Shown: piece after piece, positions 7,720-15,167 of the stretch
Layout of the letters: every line of letters begins with the position of its first letter
Position numbering within the stretch: position 1 is the first letter of the stretch
Source: Oscillibacter sp. 1-3
Lineage (GTDB): Bacteria > Bacillota > Clostridia > Oscillospirales > Oscillospiraceae
Assembly: GCF_000403435.2 (NCBI RefSeq)
Contig: NZ_KE159703.1
Location: 1 to 64,000, forward strand
Direction: 5' to 3'
Length of the DNA: 64,000 nt
Translations under genes and position numbers: made by a program
Notes under the pieces: model-generated
Databases searched by the model: none
Told to the model about the DNA's origin: nothing
The model's input: the letters and a program-made list of their open reading frames with translations, nothing else

Positions 7720-7725
7720 AGAAAA

Positions 7726-7757
7726 AGCGTGCGGAACACAGTTCCGCACGCTTATTT
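7726..7757. terminator. Bidirectional terminator between the KamA-like gene and spmB
   Basis: AGCGTGCGGAAC (7726-7737) and GTTCCGCACGCT (7741-7752) form a perfect 12-bp stem with loop ACA. TATTTAT follows on the plus strand and TTTTTC follows on the minus strand, so it serves both convergent genes. Confidence 0.85.
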
Positions 7758-8277
7758 ATGTTCCGAAAAAAAGCCGCACTGCCAGGGCGGAGGCGGCAAA
7801 GCCGGCCAGATCGGCGGTGAGGGCGGCGGGAATGGTGTGGCGGGTCTTGTGGATGCCCGCCGCGCCGAAATAGACGGCGATGGTGTAGAAGGTGGTCTCC
7901 GTGCTGCCCAGCATAACGGCGGCCACCCGCCCCGTGTAGCTGTCCGGGCCGTAGGCGGCCATCAGTTCGCTGCCCACCGCCAGGGCGCCGCTGCCGGACA
8001 CCGGGCGCACCAGCATCAGCGGCGCCGTCTCCGGAGGGATGCCCAGCAGCTCCAGCGCCGGCGCACAGAGGGCGGACAGCCACTCCATGGCCCCGGAGGC
8101 CCGCAGCATGGACACTGCCGTCAAAAGCCCCACCAGGGCGGGAACGATCCGCAGGAGCACCGTCAGCCCCTCTTCTGCCCCCCGGGTCAGGGCGGCGTAG
8201 ACGTCCACCCGCTTTCCCAGGCCGTATGCCGCCACCAGGGCCAGCAGCAGGGGCACTACCAGGGAGCTGAGATTCAT
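7756..8277 (-). CDS. spmB: Spore maturation protein B
   Basis: 173-residue membrane protein of the nucleoside-recognition (Gate) family, the usual SpmB size. SpmA and SpmB are needed for normal dehydration of the spore core in Bacillus; the molecular activity is not known. The GLTVLLRIVPALVGLLTAVSMLRASGAM segment and the PLMLVRPVSGSGA stretch followed by GSTETTFYTIAVYFG are diagnostic. The start at 8277 overlaps the spmA stop by 4 bases, so the pair is co-translated. This pair is direct evidence that the host belongs to a sporulating lineage. Confidence 0.94.
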   Translation of the reverse strand: MNLSSLVVPLLLALVAAYGLGKRVDVYAALTRGAEEGLTVLLRIVPALVGLLTAVSMLRASGAMEWLSALCAPALELLGIPPETAPLMLVRPVSGSGALAVGSELMAAYGPDSYTGRVAAVMLGSTETTFYTIAVYFGAAGIHKTRHTIPAALTADLAGFAASALAVRLFFGT

Positions 8278-8858
8278 GGCCGCCTCCGATCCAGCAGGGA
8301 GAGGAGCCGGGCGGCGGCCAGTCCCGCCGTCACCGACAGCACGGAGCTGAGCCACACCGCCGGCAGGATGTCAAAGGGGGCGGCGCTGCCCATAGCGGCG
8401 CGGAGAGAGCCCACGGTGGCGGGGATCAGCTGGATGGAGGCGGTGTTCAGCACCACCAGGGTGCACAGCTCGTCGCTGGCAGCGCCGTGGCAGCCATGGG
8501 CCATCCGCCGGGCGGCCTGGATGCCAAGAGGCGTAGCGGCGTTGCCAAGGCCCAGAAGATTGGCGGAGACGTTGGCGGACACCGCCGCCAGGGTCTCGCC
8601 GTCCCGGCTGGCGTCCGGCAGCAGCCGCCGCAGCAGGGGGCGGAAGGTCCGGGCCAGTCCCGCCGAGAGGCCGCATGCGTTCATGACCTCCATCACCCCG
8701 GACCACAGGCACAGCACCCCCGCCATGGAGATGCCCAGCCGCACGGCGGAGCCGGCCCCCTCCAGAGCGGCGGCGGATACCGCGTCCAGATTGCCGGTGC
8801 AAAGAGCAAAAATAAGGGAAAAGATTACCATTCCGGACCAGACCCAAGCCATTGCCAT
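8274..8858 (-). CDS. spmA: Spore maturation protein A
   Basis: 194-residue integral membrane protein, partner of SpmB and of the same Gate-domain family. Characteristic segments are VWSGMVIFSLIFALCTGN at the N-terminus, and ANLLGLGNAATPLGI followed by LNTASIQLIPATV in the second half. The start at 8858 has GGGAGG eight bases upstream. First gene of the two-gene operon, divergent from the AbrB-like gene across a 140-base AT-rich gap. In Bacillus these genes are transcribed in the forespore; I see no clear sigma-F or sigma-G box here. Confidence 0.94.
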   Translation of the reverse strand: MAMAWVWSGMVIFSLIFALCTGNLDAVSAAALEGAGSAVRLGISMAGVLCLWSGVMEVMNACGLSAGLARTFRPLLRRLLPDASRDGETLAAVSANVSANLLGLGNAATPLGIQAARRMAHGCHGAASDELCTLVVLNTASIQLIPATVGSLRAAMGSAAPFDILPAVWLSSVLSVTAGLAAARLLSLLDRRRP

Positions 8859-8919
8859 GGAAAAACCTCCCTAAAACTACAAAAAATTGTTAATTAAGTT
8901 TGAACTTTTCAGATATTGA

Positions 8920-8949
8920 TTGACATATCAAGACTATGTATGATATTGT
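8920..8949 (+). promoter_or_regulatory. Promoter for the AbrB-like gene
   Basis: Consensus TTGACA (8920-8925), an 18-base spacer and TATTGT (8944-8949), 50 bases before the GTG start. The surrounding stretch is AT-rich against the GC-rich flanks. Confidence 0.6.
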
Positions 8950-8998
8950 CTAGTCCAGTCGAAATGTAAACAAATGTGGGCGAAAGGAGAAATTCAAA

Positions 8999-9241
8999 GT
9001 GAAAGCGACAGGAATTGTGCGAAAGGTCGATGAACTGGGGAGGATCGTACTGCCCATTGAGATGCGACGCACCCTGGACATCGCGGAGAAGGACGCATTG
9101 GAAATCTATGTGGAGGGCTCGTCCGTCATTCTGAAAAAGTATAAACCCAGCTGTCTTTTCTGTGACGGGACCAAGGACATCACGGTGTTCAAGGGTAAAA
9201 ACGTGTGTCCCCGATGCCTGCGGGAGCTGAAGGAGCTGTAA
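8999..9241 (+). CDS. AbrB/SpoVT-family regulator with a four-cysteine tail
   Basis: 80 residues, starting at GTG 8999 behind GAAAGGAG. Residues 1-47 match the swapped-hairpin AbrB DNA-binding domain (MKATGIVRKVDELGRIVLP, then EMRRTLDI). The remaining 33 residues carry Cys 52, 55, 70 and 73 as CLFC...CPRC, a spacing suited to one zinc knuckle. AbrB-type proteins are transition-state regulators acting as tetramers on AT-rich DNA. The gene is monocistronic and lies beside the spore maturation pair, which hints at a link to sporulation timing but does not prove it. Confidence 0.9.
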   Translation: MKATGIVRKVDELGRIVLPIEMRRTLDIAEKDALEIYVEGSSVILKKYKPSCLFCDGTKDITVFKGKNVCPRCLRELKEL

Positions 9242-9300
9242 GCGCTGCCACACTTACGGGGGCTGGAGTGACAAGACGACTGAAAAAACACAACAAAAAT

Positions 9301-9328
9301 GACAGCGCGGCGTATACGCCGCGCTGTC
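9301..9328 (-). terminator. Terminator of rsmI (28-bp perfect palindrome)
   Basis: GACAGCGCGGCGTA and TACGCCGCGCTGTC are exact reverse complements. On the minus strand the stem is followed by ATTTTTGTTGTGTTTTTT, a good terminator for rsmI; on the plus strand no T-run follows, though it may still slow the abrB-like transcript. Confidence 0.8.
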
Positions 9329-9344
9329 GCTATGTCATCCGATC

Positions 9345-10181
9345 TCAGCGCCCTTGCTCCAGGGCGGCGGCATACAGCTCGTTTTTGGAGAGTCCGGTGT
9401 GCTCCGCCACCTCCCGGGCCGCCTCCTTCAGCCGGACGCCCTGGCCCAGCAGGGCCAGCACCTGGGCCGTGCCCTCCTCCAGGGTGACGGCGGTTTCCCG
9501 CCGCCGCTCCCGACCCGCCACCACCAGGACGTACTCCCCCTTGGGGGTATTGGATTCATAGTAAGCCGCCGCCTCACCCAGGGTGGTGCGCCGGGTCTCC
9601 TCATGGAGCTTGGTCAGCTCCCGGCAGAGGGCGATCCGCCGCTCCGGGCCGAAGGCGGTGCAGAGGTCCGCCAGGGTGGTCCGCAGCTTGTGGGGGGCCT
9701 CGTGGAAGATCATGGTCCGCTCCTCGTCCCTCAGGCCCTCCAGGCGCTCCCGGCGGCTCTTTTTATTGACGGTGAGGAACCCCTCGAAGGTGAACCGTCC
9801 GGTGGGCAGGCCGCTGACCGCCAAGGCGTTTACCGCCGCGCAGCACCCGGGGACGGCGATGACCTCCACGGCGTTTTCCCCGCACAGGCGCACCAGGTCC
9901 TCCCCGGGGTCGGAGATGGCGGGGGTGCCGGCGTCGGTCACGAGGGCGCAGCTCTCCCCCGCCAGCAGCCGGGTAAGAATGGCCTGTCCGGCGGTGACGT
10001 GGTTGTGCTCATGGTAGCTCACCAGGGGCTTTTTGATGTTGAAATGGTTCAGCAGCTTCACGGACACCCGGGTGTCCTCCGCCGCGATGAAGTCTACGGC
10101 CTCCAGCGTCTCCGCCGCCCGGGGGGAGAAGTCCCCCAGGTTGCCGATGGGCGTGGCCACCAGGTAGAGTGTTCCGGACAT
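9345..10181 (-). CDS. rsmI: 16S rRNA (cytidine-1402-2'-O)-methyltransferase
   Basis: 278 residues, standard RsmI length. It methylates the ribose of C1402 in the decoding centre of 16S rRNA, with RsmH adding the base methyl. The tetrapyrrole-methylase-type fold is signalled by LYLVATPIGNLGDFSPRA at the start, AEDTRVSVKLLNHF, and LVTDAGTPAISDPG around residue 80-95. Start 10181 has AAAGGAGG upstream. Together with the following methyltransferase gene it forms an RNA-modification cluster, a usual Firmicute arrangement. Confidence 0.96.
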   Translation of the reverse strand: MSGTLYLVATPIGNLGDFSPRAAETLEAVDFIAAEDTRVSVKLLNHFNIKKPLVSYHEHNHVTAGQAILTRLLAGESCALVTDAGTPAISDPGEDLVRLCGENAVEVIAVPGCCAAVNALAVSGLPTGRFTFEGFLTVNKKSRRERLEGLRDEERTMIFHEAPHKLRTTLADLCTAFGPERRIALCRELTKLHEETRRTTLGEAAAYYESNTPKGEYVLVVAGRERRRETAVTLEEGTAQVLALLGQGVRLKEAAREVAEHTGLSKNELYAAALEQGR

Positions 10182-10209
10182 AGGGACCTCCTTTGTGGGG
10201 AAGTGGGAA

Positions 10210-10932
10210 TTAGGGGGCGCGGAAGTAGATCTGGTCCAACTCCTCTGTGGGGCGGCCCTCCGCTGTCTCCAGGATCAGCGGCGGCTCCCAGGCGAGGCCC
10301 GGCTTTCCGCCCCGGCGGGCTTCCAGAAGCGCCAGAGAGGGGGCGTCTCCCGCCCGCCGGACCACAGGCCGCAGGCGTTTGGGCTCTAAGGCGGCGAAAC
10401 GGAGGGCGCAGAGGAGGTCCGTCAGCCGCTCCGGCTTGTGGACAAGGCACAGGGTCCCGCTCCAGCGCAGCAGCCACCCGGCGGCCCGGCACACGTCCTC
10501 CAGGGTGCAGGCGGTCTCCGCCCGGGCGGCCTGCAGGGAGGGAGACGGGGAGAGCTTCCCGGCTCCCGCCGGGTAGTAGGGGGGATTGCATACCACCAGG
10601 TCAAAGCTCCCGGCAGGGAGGAGGGAGCGGATGTTCCGCAGGTCCCCCCGGCGGACAGCGAGGCGGTCCGTCAGGCCGTTCTCCTCCGCGGCCCGCTCCA
10701 GAAGCGCCGCCGCCTCCGGCTGGAGCTCCACGCCGGTGACGGTGAGGTCTCCCTGGCGCTGGAGCAGCAGGAGACTCAGCAGCCCCGTGCCGCTGCCCAG
10801 GTCGCAGACCCGGAGATTCGGTTTCAGCCGGGGCAGGGAGGAGAGGAGAAACGTGTCCGTCCCCGGGGGAAAGAGAGCGTCGTCCCAGACGAAGCGGTAT
10901 CCGCCGGGTTTCAGGGATTCCCAGTGCTCCAT
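10210..10932 (-). CDS. tRNA1(Val) (adenine-37-N6)-methyltransferase-like protein
   Basis: 240 residues from ATG 10932. It is a class I SAM methyltransferase: motif I reads VCDLGSGTGLLSLLL near residue 45, and the catalytic N6-adenine motif NPPYY is present near residue 120. The YfiC/TrmN6 family, often placed beside rsmI in Firmicutes, modifies A37 of tRNA1(Val) in E. coli; the Firmicute substrate is less certain. Gap to rsmI is 28 bases, so they share a transcript. The start overlaps the end of the preceding small membrane-protein gene by 22 bases. Confidence 0.88.
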   Translation of the reverse strand: MEHWESLKPGGYRFVWDDALFPPGTDTFLLSSLPRLKPNLRVCDLGSGTGLLSLLLLQRQGDLTVTGVELQPEAAALLERAAEENGLTDRLAVRRGDLRNIRSLLPAGSFDLVVCNPPYYPAGAGKLSPSPSLQAARAETACTLEDVCRAAGWLLRWSGTLCLVHKPERLTDLLCALRFAALEPKRLRPVVRRAGDAPSLALLEARRGGKPGLAWEPPLILETAEGRPTEELDQIYFRAP

Positions 10933-11243
10933 GAAGCGTCCCTCCTCTTCGGTTGGCCTGTGCGGATGCCGATGAGCCGGAGCGTGTCCCGGTACGGCTG
11001 CTCCCGGTCCTCCGGGCCGGTCATGCGCCGCCGCCCTGCAGCTGGAGGAAGACGTCTTTCTCCGGCCCCATAGGCCTCTGGCAGGCACAGGCCCATCAGG
11101 CCGCAGAAGAGGAAGACGTTCAGGGAGATTTTTGTGCTTCCCGGGGGAAAGGCGAAACAGAACATGAAGGCGGCGTACCCCAGGGCCCGGGTGAGGGCCG
11201 GGTGCTCCCGAAAAAAGCGGGGCGCGTATTTCCGTTTCAGCAT
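10911..11243 (-). CDS. Small hypothetical membrane protein
   Basis: 110 residues from ATG 11243 behind GGGAGGGAG. The first 25 residues are basic; a hydrophobic stretch follows (ALGYAAFMFCFAF, then ISLNVFLFCGLMGLCL), enough for one or two membrane passes; the last 45 residues are basic and polar. It overlaps the methyltransferase gene by 22 bases, suggesting coupling. No recognised family. It could be a chance frame, but the ribosome binding site and hydrophobic pattern make a gene more likely. Confidence 0.5.
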   Translation of the reverse strand: MLKRKYAPRFFREHPALTRALGYAAFMFCFAFPPGSTKISLNVFLFCGLMGLCLPEAYGAGERRLPPAAGRRRMTGPEDREQPYRDTLRLIGIRTGQPKRRDASWSTGNP

Positions 11244-11362
11244 GGCGCTCCCTCCCGCCAATTCAATGGCTCTATGATACCACACCGCCCCGGCGGTTGC
11301 AAGGGCCTGCCCCTCTGTGCTACAATGGGGAGCGGAAAATTGATCGCAAGGAGGATCATCGT

Positions 11363-11809
11363 ATGGTCACCATGGCACAACGCATCGAACAGCTGCGGAG
11401 CGAGCGGGGCCTCAGCCGTCCCGCACTGTCCGCCGCCCTGGGGTTCCCCCGGATGGCGGTGGAGAAATTCGAGACCGGCCGCCAGACCCCCACCCAGGAC
11501 CAGCAGGAGAAGCTGGCGTCCTTCTTCGGCGTGTCCGTGCTCTACCTGCGGGGGGAGAACAACGACCGCATCCGCATGGACGACTGGATGGACGGCGCCT
11601 TTCTGGACCAGCCCGCTCCGGCGCCGGAGCCCCCCAGGCGGGCAAAGCCCGTCCCCGCCGCCCCGGCGGGCGAGGGCACCATGCTGGACGCCTTCCTCAC
11701 CAGCAAGAAATTTCAGGAGGCCCTGCGGGGAGCCGTGCTGGAGGCTCTGCGCTCCCCGGAGGGGCAGGAGCTGCTGGCGAAGGCCGTTCGCCGGGAGATG
11801 GGGAAATGA
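11363..11809 (+). CDS. XRE-family transcriptional regulator
   Basis: 148 residues from ATG 11363, preceded by AAGGAGG. Residues 4-60 form a Cro/C1 helix-turn-helix (IEQLRSERGLSRPALSAALGFPRMAVEKFETG) with the usual following segment LASFFGVSVLYLRGEND-like. The middle is a Pro/Ala-rich linker and the last 45 residues a helical domain, perhaps for oligomerisation. No membrane segment or enzymatic domain. It is a single-gene unit with its own terminator; targets cannot be told from the sequence. Confidence 0.87.
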   Translation: MVTMAQRIEQLRSERGLSRPALSAALGFPRMAVEKFETGRQTPTQDQQEKLASFFGVSVLYLRGENNDRIRMDDWMDGAFLDQPAPAPEPPRRAKPVPAAPAGEGTMLDAFLTSKKFQEALRGAVLEALRSPEGQELLAKAVRREMGK

Positions 11810-11830
11810 CTGCGGAAAAGCCGCTGGGAA

Positions 11831-11878
11831 GCAGAAGGCCATTGCAGCGCAATGGCCTTCTGCTTTTTATTTTTTCAG
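11831..11878 (+). terminator. Rho-independent terminator of the XRE gene
   Basis: GCAGAAGGCCATTGC (11831-11845) and GCAATGGCCTTCTGC (11849-11863) form a perfect 15-bp stem with a 3-base loop, followed by TTTTTATTTTTT. It overlaps the 3' end of the convergent regulator gene. Confidence 0.95.
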
Positions 11879-13651
11879 GAGCCGCCACAGTGTGGTCCGG
11901 CTGATGCCGAGGCGCCTGGCGGCAGCGGTCTGGTTGCCGCCGGTCTCCTCCAGCACCCGCAGGGCCACGTCCTGATTGATCTCCTCCAGAGTGCGGCCCA
12001 GGTCCAACGGTACGGCGGCGTTTTCTGCGCGGAGAGAGAATGCCCCCATGTGGCGCTCCTTTTTCAGCACCTCCCGCACGCTCTCCGCCGTGATGACCTG
12101 CCCGGCGGCAGTGACCGCCAGGGCCTTGATTACCCGCCGGAACTGTATGTAGTTGTGGGGCCAGCGAAAGCTTTGCAGCAGGGAGGCTCCCTCCGGCTCA
12201 ATGCCCACCACCTGCCGCGGAATAGCGGCGTTGAGGTGGCTGAGGGAGAGGTTAATCAGGGTGGGAATCCGCTGGGGCATGGACCGCAGGGGCGGCAGGT
12301 ACAAAGAGAGGCACCGGAGCTTGTCCAGAAAGAGGGCGCCGGCGGCGGAGACATACTCTCCCGGCTGACACACGCAGGAGAGGATCACCCGGTTCCGGCG
12401 GCACACGTCCATCTCCAGCAGCACCGCCAGCAGCTGCCGCTGCCGTTCGGGGGAGAGCACGTCGATGCTGGAGAAGTAGAGGGTGCTGTCCTGGTCTGTC
12501 AGAGGGGAGTTGTGGTGCTCCAGCAAAAAGGCCCAGCTCTTGTCGTTGAGCAGGCTGCAGTTAATGGAGATCAGAGGGTGGTTTTGCAGGGAGCTGCGCA
12601 TGTAGAGGAAGTAGACAATGGTCTCCTTGCCGGTGCCGTCCTCCCCAGTGACCAGCACCGGAGCCCGGCTCTGATTGATTTGGGCGATCTCATTTTGAAA
12701 GTCGCTGATGGTCTCTGCGAAGCTGAAAATGCTGTCGTCAAAGGCCCGCTCCGCCTCCGGGTAGGAGGAGAAGCGGATGCCCGACTGGTTGGGGGAGAGG
12801 GGCGTCTTCCGGGCCTCCAGGAAAAAGGCCGTATAGACAGCGCTGCCGGCGCCCACCTGCCGGATGCGGATGGCGTAGAGCATGCCGCCCAGGTTCCGGG
12901 TGATCCGCCGCTCCACGTCCCGCTGGGACTCCGGCAGCTCCCGCCGCAGCATCTCCAGCAGCTCCGGCACCGGGGCGTCCAGGGTGGAGAGGAACAGATT
13001 CCCCGACTGGTCGAACACCACGGTCTGGCTGATCTGCCCTCGGATCAGCGCCCGCAGGAACTGGTTTTCCTCCCGCAGGCTCTCCCGGCTGCCGCAGATC
13101 AGCAGGGCCTGGTCAAAGGCCTTGCGGATGCTCTCCACCGAGGAGGCCACCAAGAAGGAGTTCATTCCCAGGCGTTTGGCGGTGTTGTTGGCAAAGGTGT
13201 CGCACAGCAGGGCCTGGAAGCCGTCCTGCCGCAGCTCCAGCAGGGTGGGCTCCACGGTGTCGTGGGAGTCATAGGTCCGGATGTCCATGCTGAGATCCAT
13301 GGCCTTGCACAGCAGCCGCGCGCTCTCTGCGATGCTGGGGGCAGCCACAAAGGCGATCCCGCCGCTGAGACTGCCCGCCAGCTTCAGCGTACACAGCAGG
13401 TCGTACATAGAGACCTCGATCTCCACCACGGGAATGGACAGGTCCCGCCGCAGCATGGTGGCGGTGTCGCCGCGGGAGACAACCACATCGTAATTTCCAT
13501 GAAAATTGGCCCTGGCAATCTCCAGGCCCAGCTCCCGGTCGCCCACAAACAGCGACAGGTCCATCTGGGGGTATTCCTCCTTCAGGTTGGACATGAGGGT
13601 CTTCATGCCCTCGTAGGGCGCGATGCCCAGTACGCGGATCGGCGTATCCAT
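11867..13651 (-). CDS. PrpR-type enhancer-binding-like regulator lacking GAFTGA
   Basis: 594 residues from ATG 13651, which has GGAGGACCT before it. Order of parts: a PrpR N-terminal sensor domain (about 1-190), a PAS-like linker (about 195-295), an AAA+ domain with Walker A TGEDGTGKET (near residue 333) and a weak Walker B (STLYFSSIDVL), and a C-terminal FIS helix-turn-helix (GNQTAAARRLGISRTTLWRLL). True sigma-54 activators carry GAFTGA between the Walker motifs; I cannot find it here, and Walker B lacks the usual Asp-Glu. So it probably does not remodel sigma-54 and may act through sigma-A. It is divergent from, and very likely controls, the acid-sugar operon. Confidence 0.9.
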   Translation of the reverse strand: MDTPIRVLGIAPYEGMKTLMSNLKEEYPQMDLSLFVGDRELGLEIARANFHGNYDVVVSRGDTATMLRRDLSIPVVEIEVSMYDLLCTLKLAGSLSGGIAFVAAPSIAESARLLCKAMDLSMDIRTYDSHDTVEPTLLELRQDGFQALLCDTFANNTAKRLGMNSFLVASSVESIRKAFDQALLICGSRESLREENQFLRALIRGQISQTVVFDQSGNLFLSTLDAPVPELLEMLRRELPESQRDVERRITRNLGGMLYAIRIRQVGAGSAVYTAFFLEARKTPLSPNQSGIRFSSYPEAERAFDDSIFSFAETISDFQNEIAQINQSRAPVLVTGEDGTGKETIVYFLYMRSSLQNHPLISINCSLLNDKSWAFLLEHHNSPLTDQDSTLYFSSIDVLSPERQRQLLAVLLEMDVCRRNRVILSCVCQPGEYVSAAGALFLDKLRCLSLYLPPLRSMPQRIPTLINLSLSHLNAAIPRQVVGIEPEGASLLQSFRWPHNYIQFRRVIKALAVTAAGQVITAESVREVLKKERHMGAFSLRAENAAVPLDLGRTLEEINQDVALRVLEETGGNQTAAARRLGISRTTLWRLLKK

Positions 13652-13666
13652 AGGTCCTCCAAATAT

Positions 13667-13681
13667 GTTCAATATTTGAAC
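13667..13681. promoter_or_regulatory. Palindrome in the regulator's 5' leader
   Basis: GTTCAA-TAT-TTGAAC is a perfect 6-3-6 dyad lying between the -10 box and the ribosome binding site of the PrpR-like gene. It may be an autoregulatory operator. Confidence 0.4.
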
Positions 13682-13683
13682 GT

Positions 13684-13712
13684 ATTATAACAAACATACA
13701 AAAAATGCGCAA
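13684..13712 (-). promoter_or_regulatory. Sigma-A promoter of the PrpR-like regulator
   Basis: Minus-strand TTGCGC (13712-13707), 17-base spacer, TATAAT (13689-13684), ending 33 bases before the start codon. Confidence 0.8.
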
Positions 13713-13724
13713 GTATTTTTCGAC

Positions 13725-13743
13725 GTGTTTCAAAAATAAACGC
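13725..13743 (+). repeat. 19-bp repeat, copy 1 (putative operator)
   Basis: GTGTTTCAAAAATAAACGC, identical to 13862-13880. It is an imperfect dyad (GTGTTT against AAACGC, 7-base centre) and lies just upstream of the -35 boxes of both divergent promoters, a natural position for the PrpR-like regulator. Confidence 0.7.
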
Positions 13744-13760
13744 TTTGGCGGCGAAAAAAG

Positions 13761-13788
13761 TTTGCGCAAATGAGGCGATACCTATAAA
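13761..13788 (+). promoter_or_regulatory. Candidate promoter of the acid-sugar catabolic operon
   Basis: TTTGCG (13761-13766), 16-base spacer, TATAAA (13783-13788). No sigma-54 -24/-12 element with correct spacing was seen in the divergent region, in keeping with a regulator lacking GAFTGA. Confidence 0.45.
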
Positions 13789-13861
13789 ATAATGCCAAAC
13801 AAACGGCGGCGCCACGGCGATTTTTGACAAAAATGCCAGTGCGGAAGGCGTCTCAAACCAA

Positions 13862-13880
13862 GTGTTTCAAAAATAAACGC
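13862..13880 (+). repeat. 19-bp repeat, copy 2 (putative operator)
   Basis: Exact second copy of the 13725-13743 sequence, 137 bases downstream, ending 15 bases before the start of the first operon gene. Confidence 0.7.
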
Positions 13881-13895
13881 ATGACGAGGTGCTGC

Positions 13896-15167
13896 ATGGT
13901 AAAGTTATTAATCATCGCAGATGATTTTACGGGCGCGCTGGACACGGGCGTACAGTTCGCCGCCCGGGGAGCCAGGACCTGCGTGGTGACGGACCCGGCC
14001 TACGACTTCTCCCGGACGCAGGCGGAGATCCAGGTGCTGGTGCTGGACGCGGAGACCCGGCACCTGGCGCCGGAGGCGGCTTACGGTGTGGTGCGCAGGG
14101 CGGTGGAGGGGGCCCTGGGGGCCGGCTTCACCCACATCTATAAAAAGACGGACTCCGCCCTGCGGGGCAACGTGGGCGCGGAGCTCACCGCGGTGCTGGA
14201 CGGCGCCGGGGCGGATTGCCTTTCCTTCCTGCCGGCCCTGCCGAAGATGGACCGGATCACCCGCAGGGGCGTCCACTACATTGATGGCGTGCCTGTGGCG
14301 GAGAGCGTGTTCGGGCAGGACCCCTTCGAGCCGGTGAGAGCCTCCTCCGTGGCGGAGATCATTGCCGCCCAGTCGGAGACGCCGGTGTTGGTCCACGGAC
14401 TGGAGGAGACGGCGGCGGCGGGCTGTCCGGGCATTCACGCCTACGACGCGGAGAGCGACAGCGACCTTCTGCGGATTGGACGGCAGCTGGGCCAAGAGGG
14501 GCTGCGGCTCTCCGCCGGCTGCGCCGGCTTTGCGGCGGCCCTGGCGGAGATTCTGGAGCTGCGGGGCGCGCCTCCGGTGCTGCCGGACCTGGCGCCCGCC
14601 CTGTTCGTGGCCTGCGGCAGCGTGAACCCGGTGACGCTGCGCCAGATGGCGGTGGCGGAGGAGCACGGCTTTCCCCGCGTCCACCTCAGCCCGGTGCAGA
14701 AGCTGGAGGAGTCCTGGCTGGAGACGCCGGAGTGCGCCGCGGATACCGGCGCGTGGCTGGCGGCCGCGAAACGGGAGCGGCGGTTCATTTTGGATGTCAA
14801 CGATCCGGAGGGCTGTGACGACACGGACCGTTACGCCAGAGCGCGGGGGATGACCACGGAGGACCTGCGCCGGGGCATCTCCGCCCAGCTGGGCCGGCTG
14901 GTCCGGCAGCTGCTGGAGGGCGGACTGGACGCCACCATCCTCTGCACCGGCGGCGATACGCTGCTGGCCCTGATGGGGGCCGTGGATGTGGCGGAGCTGA
15001 TTCCGGTGTGCGAGCTGGACACCGGCGCGGTGCTCACCGACTTTGTGTATCAGGGCAAGACCCACCATATCATTTCAAAATCCGGCGGATTTGGAGAGCC
15101 GGACCTGTTTTACAGACTGGCGTTGTCCATGGGCGCCGGAGATCAAGAGGAGGATGTCATATGCTGA
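13896..15167 (+). CDS. Four-carbon acid sugar kinase family protein (DUF1537)
   Basis: 423 residues from ATG 13896 (GAGGTG upstream). The N-terminal substrate domain opens with the family signature LLIIADDFTGALDTGVQFA; the C-terminal nucleotide-binding domain has a late glycine motif CTGGDTLLALM. Characterised members phosphorylate D-threonate, D-erythronate or related acids at O4. Two to four genes downstream lies a PdxA2-like dehydrogenase, the known partner that oxidises and decarboxylates the 4-phosphate to dihydroxyacetone phosphate. First gene of an eight-gene operon; its stop overlaps the next start by 7 bases. Exact substrate unknown. Confidence 0.93.
   Translation: MVKLLIIADDFTGALDTGVQFAARGARTCVVTDPAYDFSRTQAEIQVLVLDAETRHLAPEAAYGVVRRAVEGALGAGFTHIYKKTDSALRGNVGAELTAVLDGAGADCLSFLPALPKMDRITRRGVHYIDGVPVAESVFGQDPFEPVRASSVAEIIAAQSETPVLVHGLEETAAAGCPGIHAYDAESDSDLLRIGRQLGQEGLRLSAGCAGFAAALAEILELRGAPPVLPDLAPALFVACGSVNPVTLRQMAVAEEHGFPRVHLSPVQKLEESWLETPECAADTGAWLAAAKRERRFILDVNDPEGCDDTDRYARARGMTTEDLRRGISAQLGRLVRQLLEGGLDATILCTGGDTLLALMGAVDVAELIPVCELDTGAVLTDFVYQGKTHHIISKSGGFGEPDLFYRLALSMGAGDQEEDVIC

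Noticed and set aside
6508-7749. 413-codon minus-strand frame opposite the KamA-like gene
   Set aside because: His/Gln/Leu-rich translation typical of an antisense frame; the plus strand has an intact radical SAM family protein.
13740-13895. Sigma-54 promoter for the acid-sugar operon
   Set aside because: GG and GC doublets occur (for example near 13746-13764) but not with the required 10-base spacing.
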